In this document: positions 17,932-30,610 of the stretch, in pieces
Position numbering within the stretch: position 1 is the first letter of the stretch
Layout of the letters: every line of letters begins with the position of its first letter
From: Natrinema sp046097095
GTDB lineage: Archaea; Halobacteriota; Halobacteria; Halobacteriales; Natrialbaceae
Direction: 5' to 3'
NCBI RefSeq assembly: GCF_046097095.1
Contig: NZ_CP175698.1
Coordinates: 248,001-312,000 of the forward strand
DNA length: 64,000 nucleotides
Translations under genes and position numbers: made by a program
The notes under the pieces: generated by a model
Told to the model about the DNA's origin: nothing
What the model saw: the letters and a program-made list of their open reading frames with translations, nothing else
Database searches by the model: none

Positions 17932-18702
17932 ATGGGTCACCGTCGGCGCACAATCGAGACGCTCTCCGTTGTAGTCCTTTTGAGCCTCCTCGCGCTCCCC
18001 GGCTCGGTCGCGGCACAGTCGGCGAACCGCGAACTCATCGACGGCCTCGAGTACCAGTTGCTCTACGTCGCTCTTCCGCTTACCCTGTTCGTCCTACTCA
18101 TCTTGGTCTACGCGGCCGTCAAGTTCCACAACAATGACGATCCACAGCCGACCACGGAGGACCCCGCCCTCGAGATTACCTGGACAGCGGCAACGGCAAT
18201 CATCCTGCTATTCGTCGGCCTCTCTGGCTACAACGTCCTCATCAACCCCTACGTTTCACCGTCACAGTCGGCCGATATCGACCACGGCCAGCAGGAACTC
18301 GACTCGTTCGCAGACCTTCCCGAAACCGACGACCGGGAAGTACACGTTACCGGGTACCAGTGGGAGTGGCAGGCATCATACCCCGGGGCAAACATCACGA
18401 CCGAAGACGAGATCGTCATCCCCGCTAACGAGAGCGTGACCATCTGGCTCACGAGCGAAGACGTCATCCACTCGCTCTTCGTGCCCGCTCTCGGCGTCAA
18501 ACAGGACGCCTTCCCCGGCCGCTACACTCGCGCCCGGACCATCGTCTACGAACCGGGGCGCTACAATGTCGTCTGTGCTGAATTCTGCGGCGCCGGCCAC
18601 TCGTGGATGGAGGGCGAAATCGTCGTCCTCGAGCCCGACACCTACGAGCAGTGGCTCTCGGAGAACGAAGGCACCGTCACCGAGACGCCACAACCCAGTT
18701 GA
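17932..18702 (+). CDS. Heme-copper oxidase subunit II (CuA)
   Basis: This 256-residue protein has a signal-like first helix ending in VAAQS, two membrane helices (about 43-65 and 85-105) and a cupredoxin domain. The CuA site is visible: the first His in EDVIHSLFVPALGVKQDAFPG and the cluster CAEFCGAGHSWM, with Cys-x3-Cys-x3-His-x2-Met spacing. GYQWEWQASYP is the conserved aromatic electron-entry patch. A TATA-like GTATATCAAC about 28 bp before the ATG suggests a leaderless mRNA, divergent from subunit I. Confidence 0.95.
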   Translation: MGHRRRTIETLSVVVLLSLLALPGSVAAQSANRELIDGLEYQLLYVALPLTLFVLLILVYAAVKFHNNDDPQPTTEDPALEITWTAATAIILLFVGLSGYNVLINPYVSPSQSADIDHGQQELDSFADLPETDDREVHVTGYQWEWQASYPGANITTEDEIVIPANESVTIWLTSEDVIHSLFVPALGVKQDAFPGRYTRARTIVYEPGRYNVVCAEFCGAGHSWMEGEIVVLEPDTYEQWLSENEGTVTETPQPS

Positions 18703-19014
18703 ACCGCACTGACGGAGAGAGTAGAAGAGTTAAACGACCGACGACCGTAGACGAACTGCGTGCCTTTAGTCCCCGTCCGAGCCTACCCGTTTGGGTGCGA
18801 TGACAGCACGGCGAACCCGGGCACGCGACAGTAGCCTCTGGGGACCGTTCGTTCCCCCGCCCGGCACGAGGGTTAGCCAACCGACGCGGCACGCCGCCAC
18901 AGGATGAGGTTGGACGTTAGTGTTCCGGGCGATATCACCTCCTCGAGAGCCCGTGGGCTGCCGGTCTACTCCCAATCTCGTATCATCGTCGAGAACTACA
19001 CTCCTCGCTCCGAG
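18703..19014. other. Non-coding stretch with several short hairpins
   Basis: No convincing gene is present. Between 18786 and 18959 there are five small perfect or near-perfect hairpins: CCCGTTTGGG (18786-18795), GGGGA/TTCCCC (18840-18857), GGTT/AACC (18871-18882), GCGGC/GCCGC (18886-18897) and AGCCC/GGGCT (18948-18959). Such density could mark a structured RNA or the 3' untranslated region of the subunit II mRNA. I could not match it to RNase P RNA or SRP RNA. Confidence 0.3.
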
Positions 19015-19096
19015 CTATAGTAGCAACTGAACGTCATTGCACGCCTGATCGCACGACAGCGTCACGATCAGTATGAATCGTTTCAGTTCTACTAAG
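19015..19096. repeat. Imperfect 82-bp inverted repeat (MITE-like or extended stem)
   Basis: The left end, CTATAGTAGCAACTGAACG (19015 onward), is largely complementary to the right end, read on the other strand as CTTAGTAGAACTGAAACG. An inner pair CTGATCG (19044-19050) and CGATCAG (19065-19071) is perfect. The whole element can fold into one long interrupted stem. It has no coding capacity. It looks like a short non-autonomous transposable element or a decayed IS end, but target duplications are not evident. Confidence 0.4.
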
Positions 19097-19117
19097 ACTT
19101 CCCTGAGCTGTCGGCGA

Positions 19118-19534
19118 CTAGTGATCGTTGTTCGTCGATTCCGCTAACGGATTGCTGTAAAGGAACGACTCGGTTGCGTTACCGACGATGGAATCCGTTT
19201 CTTCGACCTCTCGCGCATGTTCGACGGTCGGGCGGACGACGTGAAAATTAGTCCCGACGACAACGTCGCCGCTTCGTTGGTCGAACGTAACAAACCCGTG
19301 TTCCGCTAACTGAGGGAGATGCTTATGAAGGAGCGCTAACGTAATTGCTTCTTTCTCGTCTTCCAAGACGGACTTAAGCGCTTTGTCGTGTTTCCACGCG
19401 GCGAGTTGCAAAGCCAACGTGTCGATATTAGCGCGTTCGTTCTCGAGAAAATAGTACAGAACGTACCTCCGATGTGAATCGGACAGTACTCCGTAAATAG
19501 CATCGAGATCGGACACGTCTACCCCTGTATCCAT
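19118..19534 (-). CDS. Haloarchaeal winged-helix (DUF7344-type) regulator
   Basis: This 138-residue protein starts MDTGVDVSDLDAIYGVLSDSHRRYVLYYF, the pattern of the haloarchaeal DUF7344 winged-helix domain, with ITLALLHKHLPQLAEHGFVTFDQRSGDVVVG as recognition helix and wing. These proteins are probable DNA-binding regulators of unknown targets. The codon use is less GC3-biased than its neighbours. It lies between a small inverted-repeat element and the end of the rRNA operon, so recent arrival is possible. Confidence 0.72.
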   Translation of the reverse strand: MDTGVDVSDLDAIYGVLSDSHRRYVLYYFLENERANIDTLALQLAAWKHDKALKSVLEDEKEAITLALLHKHLPQLAEHGFVTFDQRSGDVVVGTNFHVVRPTVEHAREVEETDSIVGNATESFLYSNPLAESTNNDH

Positions 19535-19654
19535 AGCTCAGCTTTCCAGAGGTAACAGGATAAGCCCCGTTCCAAAAATATTTGGTGCGGTAGTGAAGGG
19601 GTGTTGTGTATACGGACATTTCTCGAGCGGTGTATTGTCAGCGCACAAATGCAG

Positions 19655-19691
19655 AAAACCCCCATAACACCGGGCAGCGGTGCTATGGGGG
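19655..19691 (-). terminator. Hairpin and T-run after 5S rRNA
   Basis: On the minus strand, CCCCCATAGCACCG pairs with CGGTGTTATGGGGG across a five-base loop (one G-T pair), and TTTT follows immediately at 19658-19655. This strong hairpin plus T-tract closes the rRNA operon about 25 bases after the 5S gene. Confidence 0.75.
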
Positions 19692-19714
19692 TAATGTGGA
19701 ATGAAGTATGAGTG

Positions 19715-19836
19715 GATGGCGGCGAAACGGGGTTCCCAGAGGCTCGCGCACTCCAGTACTGGCCGTAACGCAGACAGGCTTATCTTCCGTGTTCGGGATG
19801 GGTACGGGAGGAACCCTGCCGCTATGGCCGCCTTAA
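19715..19836 (-). rRNA. rrf: 5S ribosomal RNA
   Basis: On the minus strand the sequence begins TTAAGGCGGCCATAGCGGC and contains CCCGTACCCATCCCGAACAC, the archaeal 5S hallmark. The 3' end pairs with the start through GCCGCC. About 122 nt; the exact ends are estimated by helix I pairing. Confidence 0.93.
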
Positions 19837-19919
19837 CGCCGATTCACGGAATCGAACCGCGATCATGCCAATATCGGTGGTGTGTTGACCGTAGTGTATG
19901 TGTAGTCCAGTTTGCGTCC

Positions 19920-19929
19920 GGACCCGTTC
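19920..19929 (-). other. 3' arm of 23S rRNA processing stem
   Basis: In the transcript this is GAACGGGTCC, perfectly complementary to GGACCCGTTC upstream of 23S (22927-22936). A further pair (CATTGGATC with GATCCGATG) lies nearer the mature ends. Together they form the long stem cut by the archaeal splicing endonuclease during 23S maturation. Confidence 0.7.
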
Positions 19930-19961
19930 TCGCGTCACGGATCCAATGCGATGTAGTGTAT

Positions 19962-22880
<2,919 letters not shown>

Positions 22881-22926
22881 TCATCGGATCGGCAGTTGCA
22901 CGAGGTGCAACTACGTAGTGACCCGG

Positions 22927-22936
22927 GAACGGGTCC
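22927..22936 (-). other. 5' arm of 23S rRNA processing stem
   Basis: The transcript carries GGACCCGTTC here, which pairs over all ten bases with 19920-19929. It lies in the spacer between tRNA-Ala and 23S. Confidence 0.7.
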
Positions 22937-23113
22937 AGTGGACGCCTGGACTACACGTACACACGGTCTCATTTGCAGCGCTTGGAGACTGCCAAGCGTG
23001 CATTAACCCTTCCCACCCACGTTTGCACGGGGTGGTGCATCGGTTTTCGTTCGGATTCAATCCTCGGACCCTGACCCACTTAAGGGGCACGATCCGTGAT
23101 TTCCTCCGAGTGA

Positions 23114-23185
23114 TGGACCCACAGGGATTCGAACCCTGGGCATCCTCCTTGCAAAGGAGGCACTCTACCACTGAGCTATGGGCCC
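23114..23185 (-). tRNA. tRNA-Ala (anticodon TGC) in the 16S-23S spacer
   Basis: The minus strand folds as a tRNA of 72 nt. The acceptor is GGGCCCA with TGGGTCC (one G-T pair), the D-loop AGCTCAGTGGTAGAGT, the anticodon arm CCTCC-TTTGCAA-GGAGG and the T-arm AGGGTTCGAATCCCT, with discriminator A. CCA is not encoded. tRNA-Ala in this spacer is the usual haloarchaeal arrangement. Confidence 0.97.
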
Positions 23186-23217
23186 ACGCCCGCCGGATGG
23201 CGGGCAGGGAGTGAAGT

Positions 23218-23233
23218 GTTAGCCTTGGTAGTT
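23218..23233 (-). other. 3' outer arm of 16S rRNA processing stem
   Basis: This 16-base segment is perfectly complementary to 24913-24928 upstream of 16S, so the two flanks pair in the precursor and extend the inner 13-bp stem. Confidence 0.7.
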
Positions 23234-23271
23234 CAAAGGTGCCCGATCGGCCGGTCGGACGAGTGCGGTCG

Positions 23272-23284
23272 ACCGAACGTGGAC
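23272..23284 (-). other. 3' inner arm of 16S rRNA processing stem
   Basis: The transcript reads GTCCACGTTCGGT here, exactly complementary to ACCGAACGTGGAC in the leader (24861-24873). It is part of the bulge-helix-bulge type processing stem of the pre-16S RNA. Confidence 0.75.
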
Positions 23285-23321
23285 GGTGGTGGGCTGGGGC
23301 GTCGCCCCAGTCCCGGTCTGT

Positions 23322-24795
<1,474 letters not shown>

Positions 24796-24860
24796 GCTCT
24801 TCCCCGGCAGAGCCGGGGAGGTTGGCGGTGAATGTAGGTACACACTCACACTTTGCTATG

Positions 24861-24873
24861 GTCCACGTTCGGT
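24861..24873 (-). other. 5' inner arm of 16S rRNA processing stem
   Basis: In the leader RNA this reads ACCGAACGTGGAC and pairs over 13 bases with 23272-23284 downstream of 16S. Confidence 0.75.
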
Positions 24874-24912
24874 GACACGCAGTCGGTCGCGATGACCGGT
24901 CGGGCGTCACCG

Positions 24913-24928
24913 AACTACCAAGGCTAAC
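24913..24928 (-). other. 5' outer arm of 16S rRNA processing stem
   Basis: This 16-base segment is a perfect complement of 23218-23233 on the other side of 16S. Confidence 0.7.
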
Positions 24929-25003
24929 ATCAGATCCCATCTGTACGGCGGACCGCAGGGGTGAGATCCTCATTTCCTTCGGACGTGTTTGTAGGCCATC
25001 GGG

Positions 25004-25023
25004 AGTATATAACCCCTTCGAAC
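25004..25023 (-). promoter_or_regulatory. rRNA promoter P4 (closest to 16S)
   Basis: Read on the minus strand, TTCGAAGGGGTTATATACTC contains a strong TATA box directly after a purine-rich BRE-like element. It is the promoter nearest to 16S and the only one lacking the CGATGCCCTTA-type preface seen in the others. Confidence 0.7.
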
Positions 25024-25092
25024 CTCACACCGTCCGAGATGGCGGCTCGCAGTGAGCGAGTCGCCGTCACGTTCCTATCCGAATGTCCTCGT

Positions 25093-25108
25093 ACACTTAA
25101 GGGCATCG
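25093..25108 (-). promoter_or_regulatory. rRNA promoter P3
   Basis: On the minus strand CGATGCCCTTAAGTGT matches the haloarchaeal rRNA promoter pattern (GCCCTTAAGT). It lies 88 bp upstream of P4. Confidence 0.65.
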
Positions 25109-25174
25109 GATCGTTCCTTTGCTGGAAATCGCATCCAGCGAGGACTTTCGCGTGTTCTGAAGTACGCGCCCAGA

Positions 25175-25190
25175 GTATATAAGGGCATCG
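25175..25190 (-). promoter_or_regulatory. rRNA promoter P2
   Basis: On the minus strand CGATGCCCTTATATAC has a near-ideal archaeal TATA box. It lies about 82 bp upstream of P3. Confidence 0.72.
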
Positions 25191-25343
25191 TACTGAGACA
25201 CCGATATTTGGCGTCAGACGCGATCGATCCGAACACCCCTCGAGACGATCCACGGACGAACCGGGATCGTGACGAGGGAACGGATAGTTTCCTACCTCCG
25301 TGCCGGGGAACGGCCGGAGGGAACGTGGCGGCGTGCGCCACGT

Positions 25344-25388
25344 CGTTCGCATTAGTATCGAAGCCCCGGTCCATACATAAGGGCGTCG
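25344..25388 (-). promoter_or_regulatory. rRNA promoter P1 with start-site motif
   Basis: On the minus strand CGACGCCCTTATGTATGG is followed about 25 bp on by TGCGAACG (25351-25344), the motif found at haloarchaeal rRNA transcription starts. It is the most distal of four tandem promoters, about 580 bp from 16S. Confidence 0.7.
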
Positions 25389-25399
25389 TCTCGACCCTG

Positions 25400-25889
25400 C
25401 ATTGGCCACCGTTGGCATTCAACTGTGCGAGGGGTCTGCGACCGGAAAAGAAGTATTACTCTCCGCCAAAGAGTGGTAGTGACACAGCCGTTCGTTCACT
25501 ATCAGGATCTGGAGGGCCAGATTCCGGCTCTGCCCTCGAGGCGCGCGACCGCTTTAGTCTCGAGCGATACGTCCCTCGATATGAATCACCGGGGCCGATC
25601 CCGGAGACAGTCATCACTTGGCGTAATCGGGTAGCGGCTGGAATATCTCGAAGACGATCGAGCGCGCTCACGTTACGCGTACCGTTGCTTACTGGCGGTA
25701 CTGGTCGCGAGCGAAGTCGGTCCGGGCGGTGAACGGATCGTTCTTGCCGCCGGTTGCCGAGATCGTAACGGCAATCGGTTTTGAGGTGGGGACGGCAGGT
25801 CAGAAACGCGACGCCGGCGAGTCCCCGACCGAGGATCGATACGAGCCAACGGCTGCTCAAGTCGCTCTCGGACTCGAGGTCGAGATGGG
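25400..25889. other. Intergenic region upstream of the rRNA promoters
   Basis: About 490 bp without a supported gene. Open frames here have no recognisable domain, low-complexity Arg/Ser-rich translations and poor codon structure. A short inverted repeat, ACTCT/AGAGT, lies near 25459-25475. Nothing else stands out. Confidence 0.5.
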
Positions 25890-26495
25890 TCATCGATTCG
25901 ATCGCGAGCCGTTCAGTTCCGAGAGGAGCCGTTTACCGCCGAGCAGGCACTGTCGGAGCACCGGCGCGCCGTCATAGAGCCAGAGCGAGAAGGCGAACGC
26001 CGCTAGCCCGAACTGAGTCCAGACGTATGTCGAGACATCTCCTGCGAGGAGCGTCGATAGATAGCGTCCGAACAGCGTTTCGAACGACTCGAGGAACCCT
26101 CGGCTGGGCGGGCGTCCCGCGACGGTCTCGACCGGCCAGAGCATGAGCTCGAACTGGACGATACCCTGGCTAACGTAGGAGTAGAGGAGATCGGCGGGGG
26201 GATGCAGCAACGAGCCGACGGTGAAGGCGAGACCGGTCCGCGGACGGCCGGCCATGGCCGTGACGGTTCCGACAGTGATCGAGAGCGGGACGAGGAAAAA
26301 CACCGAGTGGCCGATGGCGTACCCCGCGTCGAAGACACCGAACTCCCATGCGAGGGGTTTGTCGATCAGGTCCGGAAGGGTCGACGCCAGCACGACGGTG
26401 AACGCCTCGAGTCCGCTGGGTGAGTCGCGAAAGACGAGGTGACAGCACACCGAATAGGCAAGGTAGCCGACAATCGCGTGTTCCCATGGCCACAT
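25890..26495 (-). CDS. DUF457/YdjM-type membrane metal-dependent hydrolase-like protein
   Basis: The ATG at 26495 gives 201 residues starting MWPWEHAIVGYLAYS. The histidine-rich first helix, TLPDLIDKPLAW and YAIGHSVFFLVP are the conserved metal-binding-like motifs of the family, with LLHPPADLLYSY later; there are four to five membrane helices. A TATA-like TATAACTATT at about 26523-26532 lies 28 bp upstream, so the transcript is probably leaderless. The family is annotated as membrane-bound hydrolase but a substrate is unknown. A longer relative lies at 34120. Confidence 0.82.
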   Translation of the reverse strand: MWPWEHAIVGYLAYSVCCHLVFRDSPSGLEAFTVVLASTLPDLIDKPLAWEFGVFDAGYAIGHSVFFLVPLSITVGTVTAMAGRPRTGLAFTVGSLLHPPADLLYSYVSQGIVQFELMLWPVETVAGRPPSRGFLESFETLFGRYLSTLLAGDVSTYVWTQFGLAAFAFSLWLYDGAPVLRQCLLGGKRLLSELNGSRSNR

Positions 26496-26942
26496 GAGTC
26501 GGAGGTGCGGTGGACGCGGAATAGTTATACAGCGCCTGCCGTGCCGGACGAGCGCGACCGCGTATTCTCGCAGAGCGGAACGAACCGAAACGTCATCGAT
26601 AGCCGGTTCGGGCCCGAGAAAGGGATGGTACGAGTCGCGTACATCGATCGGTTCCGACAGACGACGGCCAAGCTGTGGGAGTATCGCGAACGAGCGTGCG
26701 TGACGACGGTGTGTTCGCGTTCGAACGCCGGCCGATCCGGGAGACTGTGTGAGTACTCCGCGACCGTCTCGAGTACGAACCGATCGGGCCGGAGCCGGCT
26801 CCGTTCCGGGACCACTTGTACACACGGGCCAGACGCGACCGCAGATCGGTCGAGGAGGGACGAGCACCGATGATTCGAATCGCGAAAGAATGAATCTGGT
26901 TTGAACTCGCAGCTATATCCCGCTGGTCGCCTAAAGACGACT
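26496..26942. other. Intergenic region with divergent promoters
   Basis: About 450 bp separate two divergent genes. At each end a TATA-like element lies 25-30 bp from a start codon (about 26523-26532 on the minus strand and 26911-26920 on the plus strand). The middle has only frames with Arg/Ser-rich shadow translations, and I see no gene or repeat in it. Confidence 0.5.
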
Positions 26943-28016
26943 GTGACCGACTACGCAATCGAGGCCCGGAACGTGGCGGTGACGTACGCGGACGGGACCG
27001 AAGCGGTTCGCGGCGTCGACCTGCTCGTCGACGAGGGGGAGTTCTTCGGTTTCCTCGGCCCGAACGGCGCGGGGAAGACGACGGTGATCAAGACGCTGGT
27101 GACGCTGTTGCGACCGACGGGTGGCTCGGTGGAGGTCAACGGGATCGACGCGATCGCCGACCCACACAGCGTACGCGCGACGGTCGGTTACATGGCCCAG
27201 GAGACGAGTATCGATCCTGAGCTGACGGCCCACGAGAACCTCCGGTTCGCCTGTGACGCCTACGGAGTGCCGAAAGCGGATCGGACCGACCGGATCGACG
27301 AATTGCTCGAGCTCGTCGAACTGACCGACGTGGCGGACAAGGTCGCCGACGATTTCTCGGGCGGGATGAAAAAGCGCCTCGACGCGGCGACCGCGCTGGT
27401 CCACCGGCCGCAACTGGTGTTCCTCGATGAGCCGACGACCGGGCTCGATCCGGCCGCGCGAAATCGCCTCTGGGAGTACTTCCGTCGAATCAACGACGAG
27501 GGAACGACCGTCTTGCTGACGACACAGTACTTGGAGGAGGCAGATCAGCTGTGCGACCGGCTATCCGTGATCCAGCGCGGGCGGGTCGTCGCCGAAGGGT
27601 CGCCCGCCGGGTTGAAACGCCGCGTCGGCGGCGAGATTCTCGGCGTCGAATTGGCCGATCCCGACGCGAGTGATCGGGCGGCGACGGTCGCTCGCGACGA
27701 GGAACTGTTCGCGGAAGGCGCGACGGTTGAGCGGACGGAGTCGGGAATCGAAGTGACCGCTCGCGACGCGCGGACGCGCGGAACAGATCTATTGGTGGCG
27801 CTCCGTGACGCCGGCATCGACGTGGTCGGGTTCGACGTTCGGGCGCCGACGCTCGACGACGTATTCCTCGCCGTGACCGACGAGACCCCAGACATGACGG
27901 GAGGTGCCGAAGGAGAGCCGACGGCGGCCGACACCACGCGGTCGGAGCCGATCGGCGACGGTGGTGACACCGATGGCGACGGAAACGAAACCGGCCGAAC
28001 GGGGAGAGACCGATGA
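26943..28016 (+). CDS. ABC-type exporter ATP-binding protein (DrrA-like)
   Basis: The GTG at 26943 is chosen because AGCTATATCC at 26911-26920 is a TATA box at leaderless distance; a TTG at 26901 is the alternative. The 357-residue ATPase has Walker A GPNGAGKTT, signature FSGGMKKR, Walker B LVFLDEPTTGLDP and the DrrA-type C-terminal regulatory region ending in an acidic Gly/Asp tail. It overlaps the permease gene by 4 bp (ATGA). The pair resembles daunorubicin- or antibiotic-type exporters; the substrate cannot be inferred. Confidence 0.92.
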   Translation: MTDYAIEARNVAVTYADGTEAVRGVDLLVDEGEFFGFLGPNGAGKTTVIKTLVTLLRPTGGSVEVNGIDAIADPHSVRATVGYMAQETSIDPELTAHENLRFACDAYGVPKADRTDRIDELLELVELTDVADKVADDFSGGMKKRLDAATALVHRPQLVFLDEPTTGLDPAARNRLWEYFRRINDEGTTVLLTTQYLEEADQLCDRLSVIQRGRVVAEGSPAGLKRRVGGEILGVELADPDASDRAATVARDEELFAEGATVERTESGIEVTARDARTRGTDLLVALRDAGIDVVGFDVRAPTLDDVFLAVTDETPDMTGGAEGEPTAADTTRSEPIGDGGDTDGDGNETGRTGRDR

Positions 28017-28855
28017 GTACGCCGAACGTTGACCGCCACGGCGGTGGATTCGCGAGCGACGTGCGAGTCACGTTCGTCCGGTGGACGATCAAATCCGTCC
28101 GAAACCCGTTCGTCCTCGTCGTCTCGCTGGTTCAGCCGATCATCTTCCTCGTGTTGTTCACGCAGGTGTTCGGCGGCGTAGCGACGGGTGCATTGCCGGG
28201 AATCACCTACGAAACGTACCTCGTCCCGGCGATCGTGATCCAGGTGGCGCTGGTCGCGGCCGCGACCTCGGGTATCGGACTGGTCAACGACATCGAGACT
28301 GGCATGTTCGAGAAGATTCTGGTCAGCCCGATGAACCGGACCGCCGTTTTCCTGGGGAAGACGCTGGCCGAGGTCGTCCGCATCGTCGCTCAGGTGACGA
28401 TCGTGCTAGGACTTGGTGTCCTGCTCGGCGCCGAGATCGAGACGGGACTGGCGGGCGCTGTTGCGATCGCGGGCATCTGCGTCATCTTCTCGGTCTGGTT
28501 CACCGCGTTCTCGAATGTGTTAGCGGTCGTGACTCGAGACGAGGAGTCGACGATCATCGGGGCAAACCTGTTGCAACTGCCCCTGCTATTCGTCTCGAGT
28601 GCGTTCCTGCCGCTGCCGGCGCTGCCGGAGTGGATCCAGACGGTCGCGACGTTTAACCCGATCACCTACGGCGTCGATGCTGCTCGCGCGGTGATGCTCG
28701 GGGAGGATACGATGACGGTCATCGAGATCACGCGGTTCGAGGGGATGTGGAACACGCTCGTCCCCGCGCTGGCCGTCCTCGTCGGACTCGCGCTGACGTT
28801 CGGGTCGGTGGCCGTCTACGCCATCGGCCGCGCCGCAAGCGCCGACGTACAGTGA
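28013..28855 (+). CDS. ABC-2 type exporter permease (DrrB-like)
   Basis: This 280-residue membrane protein has six helices. The early RNPFVLVVSLVQPIIFLVLFTQVFGG and FEKILVSPMNRTAVFLGKTLAEV are the ABC-2 family signature, and LPEWIQTVATFNPITYGVDAARA the conserved region before the last helix. It is cotranscribed with, and translationally coupled to, the ATPase gene upstream and would form the membrane half of the exporter. Confidence 0.92.
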   Translation: MSTPNVDRHGGGFASDVRVTFVRWTIKSVRNPFVLVVSLVQPIIFLVLFTQVFGGVATGALPGITYETYLVPAIVIQVALVAAATSGIGLVNDIETGMFEKILVSPMNRTAVFLGKTLAEVVRIVAQVTIVLGLGVLLGAEIETGLAGAVAIAGICVIFSVWFTAFSNVLAVVTRDEESTIIGANLLQLPLLFVSSAFLPLPALPEWIQTVATFNPITYGVDAARAVMLGEDTMTVIEITRFEGMWNTLVPALAVLVGLALTFGSVAVYAIGRAASADVQ

Positions 28856-28955
28856 CGGCACTCGAGAGAGACGCGGAACTCGAGCCGTCGACGCAGACGC
28901 GGGAAGCGATGGGAACAACCGACATCGTTTAGCGATAGTGCCCGTAGGAGGAGAT

Positions 28956-29177
28956 ATGGACCGATCGGGATTCGTCAAACTCGCGCTCATCGCGTTCGGA
29001 CTGGTGATCGTGAGCTTCGTCGTTCGCGGGCTCAGTCGGATCTTCCTCGAGGTCGGGATTTCGAACCTCCTGCAGGCACCGTTCGCGCTCGTCGGTTTCG
29101 GCCTCCTCGTCTATCTGTTCGTCAGGGCGACGCTCGACGCAGTGGGGATCTGGAACGTGGAGAACCCGGACGCCTGA
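28956..29177 (+). CDS. Small two-helix membrane protein
   Basis: The ATG at 28956 has a Shine-Dalgarno GGAGGAG just upstream, so an earlier start is unlikely. The 73-residue product starts MDRSGFVKLALIAFGLVIV, has two hydrophobic helices (about 6-27 and 38-60) and ends GIWNVENPDA. It follows the ABC genes by about 100 bp and precedes hisD. No family is recognised. Confidence 0.65.
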   Translation: MDRSGFVKLALIAFGLVIVSFVVRGLSRIFLEVGISNLLQAPFALVGFGLLVYLFVRATLDAVGIWNVENPDA

Positions 29178-29226
29178 ACCCACCTGGAAGGAAACCGTTT
29201 TTCGCCCGCCGCTCGAATCCGAAGTC

Positions 29227-30519
29227 ATGACAATCGACGTGCAGGCGATCGCCGACCTTGGGCCGACCGACCGCACGGCCTTCTTCGAACGCGACGCCGG
29301 CATCGAGGCCGTCGAGGATGACGTTCGCGGGATCGTCGACCGGGTCCGCGAGGAGGGCGACGTCGCCGTCCGCGACTTTACGAGCGACTTCGACGGCGTC
29401 GAACTCGGCAACATAGAAATTACCGACGCCTGCGAACGGGCCTCCGACGAGATAGACGACGAGATCCGGGAAGCAATCGAGACCGCTGTGGCGAACGTCC
29501 GCGAGTTCCACGAGGCTCAACGTCCGGAGGACTGGCGGCGTGAGTTCGGCGACGGGCGCACGTTGGGGCGGCGCTTTCGGCCCCTCGAGCGCGTCGGCGT
29601 CTACGTCCCCGGCGGCTCGGCGGCCTACCCCTCGAGTGCGATCATGGGGATCGTCCCGGCGGTCGTCGCCGGCGTCGAGCACGTCGCGGTCGTCACGCCG
29701 CCGGCCGAGGAGTTAAATCCCGTCACGCTGGCGGCCATCGACGCCGCGGGCGCGGACGTCGTCTACAGCGTCGGCGGCGCGCAGGCGATCGCGGGGCTGG
29801 CCTACGGGACGGAGACGATCGACCGCGTCCAGAAGATCGTCGGCCCGGGGAACAAGTGGGTGACCGCGGCCAAGGCCGCGGTCCGCGGCGACGTCGAAAT
29901 CGACTTCCTCGCGGGGCCGAGCGAGGTCGTCGTGGTCGCCGACGGGAGCGCAGCCCCCGAACTGGTCGCCGCCGAACTCGTCGCACAGGCCGAACACGAC
30001 CCCAACGCCTCGGTCGTCGCCGTCACCGACGACGAAGCGACCGCCGACGCCGTGGCCGACGCGGTCGACGAGCAGGCGAGCGAACGCGAGCGCGAAGACG
30101 TGATCCGCGATGCGCTTGCAAACGACGCAAGCGGGGTCCTGCTTGCCCGCTCGATGAGCGAGGCCATCCTCTTTACGGAGGAGTACGCCCCCGAGCACCT
30201 CTCGGTCATCGCCGGTGACGACGAATCGATCGTCGACCGAATCGACAGCGCGGGCAGCGTCTTCCTCGGGCCGAACACCCCCGTCGCGGCCGGGGACTAC
30301 GCCAGCGGTACCAACCACGTCCTGCCGACCAACGGCGGCGCGCGTGTAACCGGCGGACTCTCCGTCGAGACGTTCCTCCGGTCGACGACGGTCCAGCGCC
30401 TCTCGAGCAAAGGATTGGCCGACTTAGGCGAGACGATCACAACCCTCGCCGACGCCGAGGGACTCGAGGCCCACGCCGAGAGCGTTCGCTGCCGACTCGA
30501 CGAGGAGGATGATCCATAG
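29227..30519 (+). CDS. hisD: Histidinol dehydrogenase
   Basis: HisD carries out the last two steps of histidine synthesis, oxidising L-histidinol to L-histidine with two NAD+. The 430-residue protein shows YVPGGSAAYPSSAIMGIVPA, GGAQAIAGLAYGTETI, KIVGPGNKWV, DFLAGPSEVVV and EEYAPEHLSV with the conserved Glu-His pair, then ASGTNHVLPTNGGAR and FLRSTTVQ. It stands apart from other his genes, which is usual in haloarchaea. Confidence 0.96.
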   Translation: MTIDVQAIADLGPTDRTAFFERDAGIEAVEDDVRGIVDRVREEGDVAVRDFTSDFDGVELGNIEITDACERASDEIDDEIREAIETAVANVREFHEAQRPEDWRREFGDGRTLGRRFRPLERVGVYVPGGSAAYPSSAIMGIVPAVVAGVEHVAVVTPPAEELNPVTLAAIDAAGADVVYSVGGAQAIAGLAYGTETIDRVQKIVGPGNKWVTAAKAAVRGDVEIDFLAGPSEVVVVADGSAAPELVAAELVAQAEHDPNASVVAVTDDEATADAVADAVDEQASEREREDVIRDALANDASGVLLARSMSEAILFTEEYAPEHLSVIAGDDESIVDRIDSAGSVFLGPNTPVAAGDYASGTNHVLPTNGGARVTGGLSVETFLRSTTVQRLSSKGLADLGETITTLADAEGLEAHAESVRCRLDEEDDP

Positions 30520-30610
30520 CGGACGGTAATATCATATTGTTCGGCGGCGGTCATACGTTATCGAACCGTAAACTGGTTTTACGTAGCTGGAGGACGGAAG
30601 GAGAGACGAG

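Noticed and set aside
18766..18975. 69-codon frame on the minus strand after oxidase subunit II
   Set aside because: It spans five hairpins and has no protein-like pattern; a structured non-coding stretch fits better.
25456..25893. 145-codon frame on the minus strand upstream of the rRNA promoters
   Set aside because: Arg/Ser/Pro-rich translation without any domain, no promoter or ribosome site, and it overlaps the end of the real gene at 25890.
26439..26873. Open frames in the 26.5-26.9 kb gap
   Set aside because: Composition is that of shadow frames and no motif is recognisable; promoters at both ends point outward.
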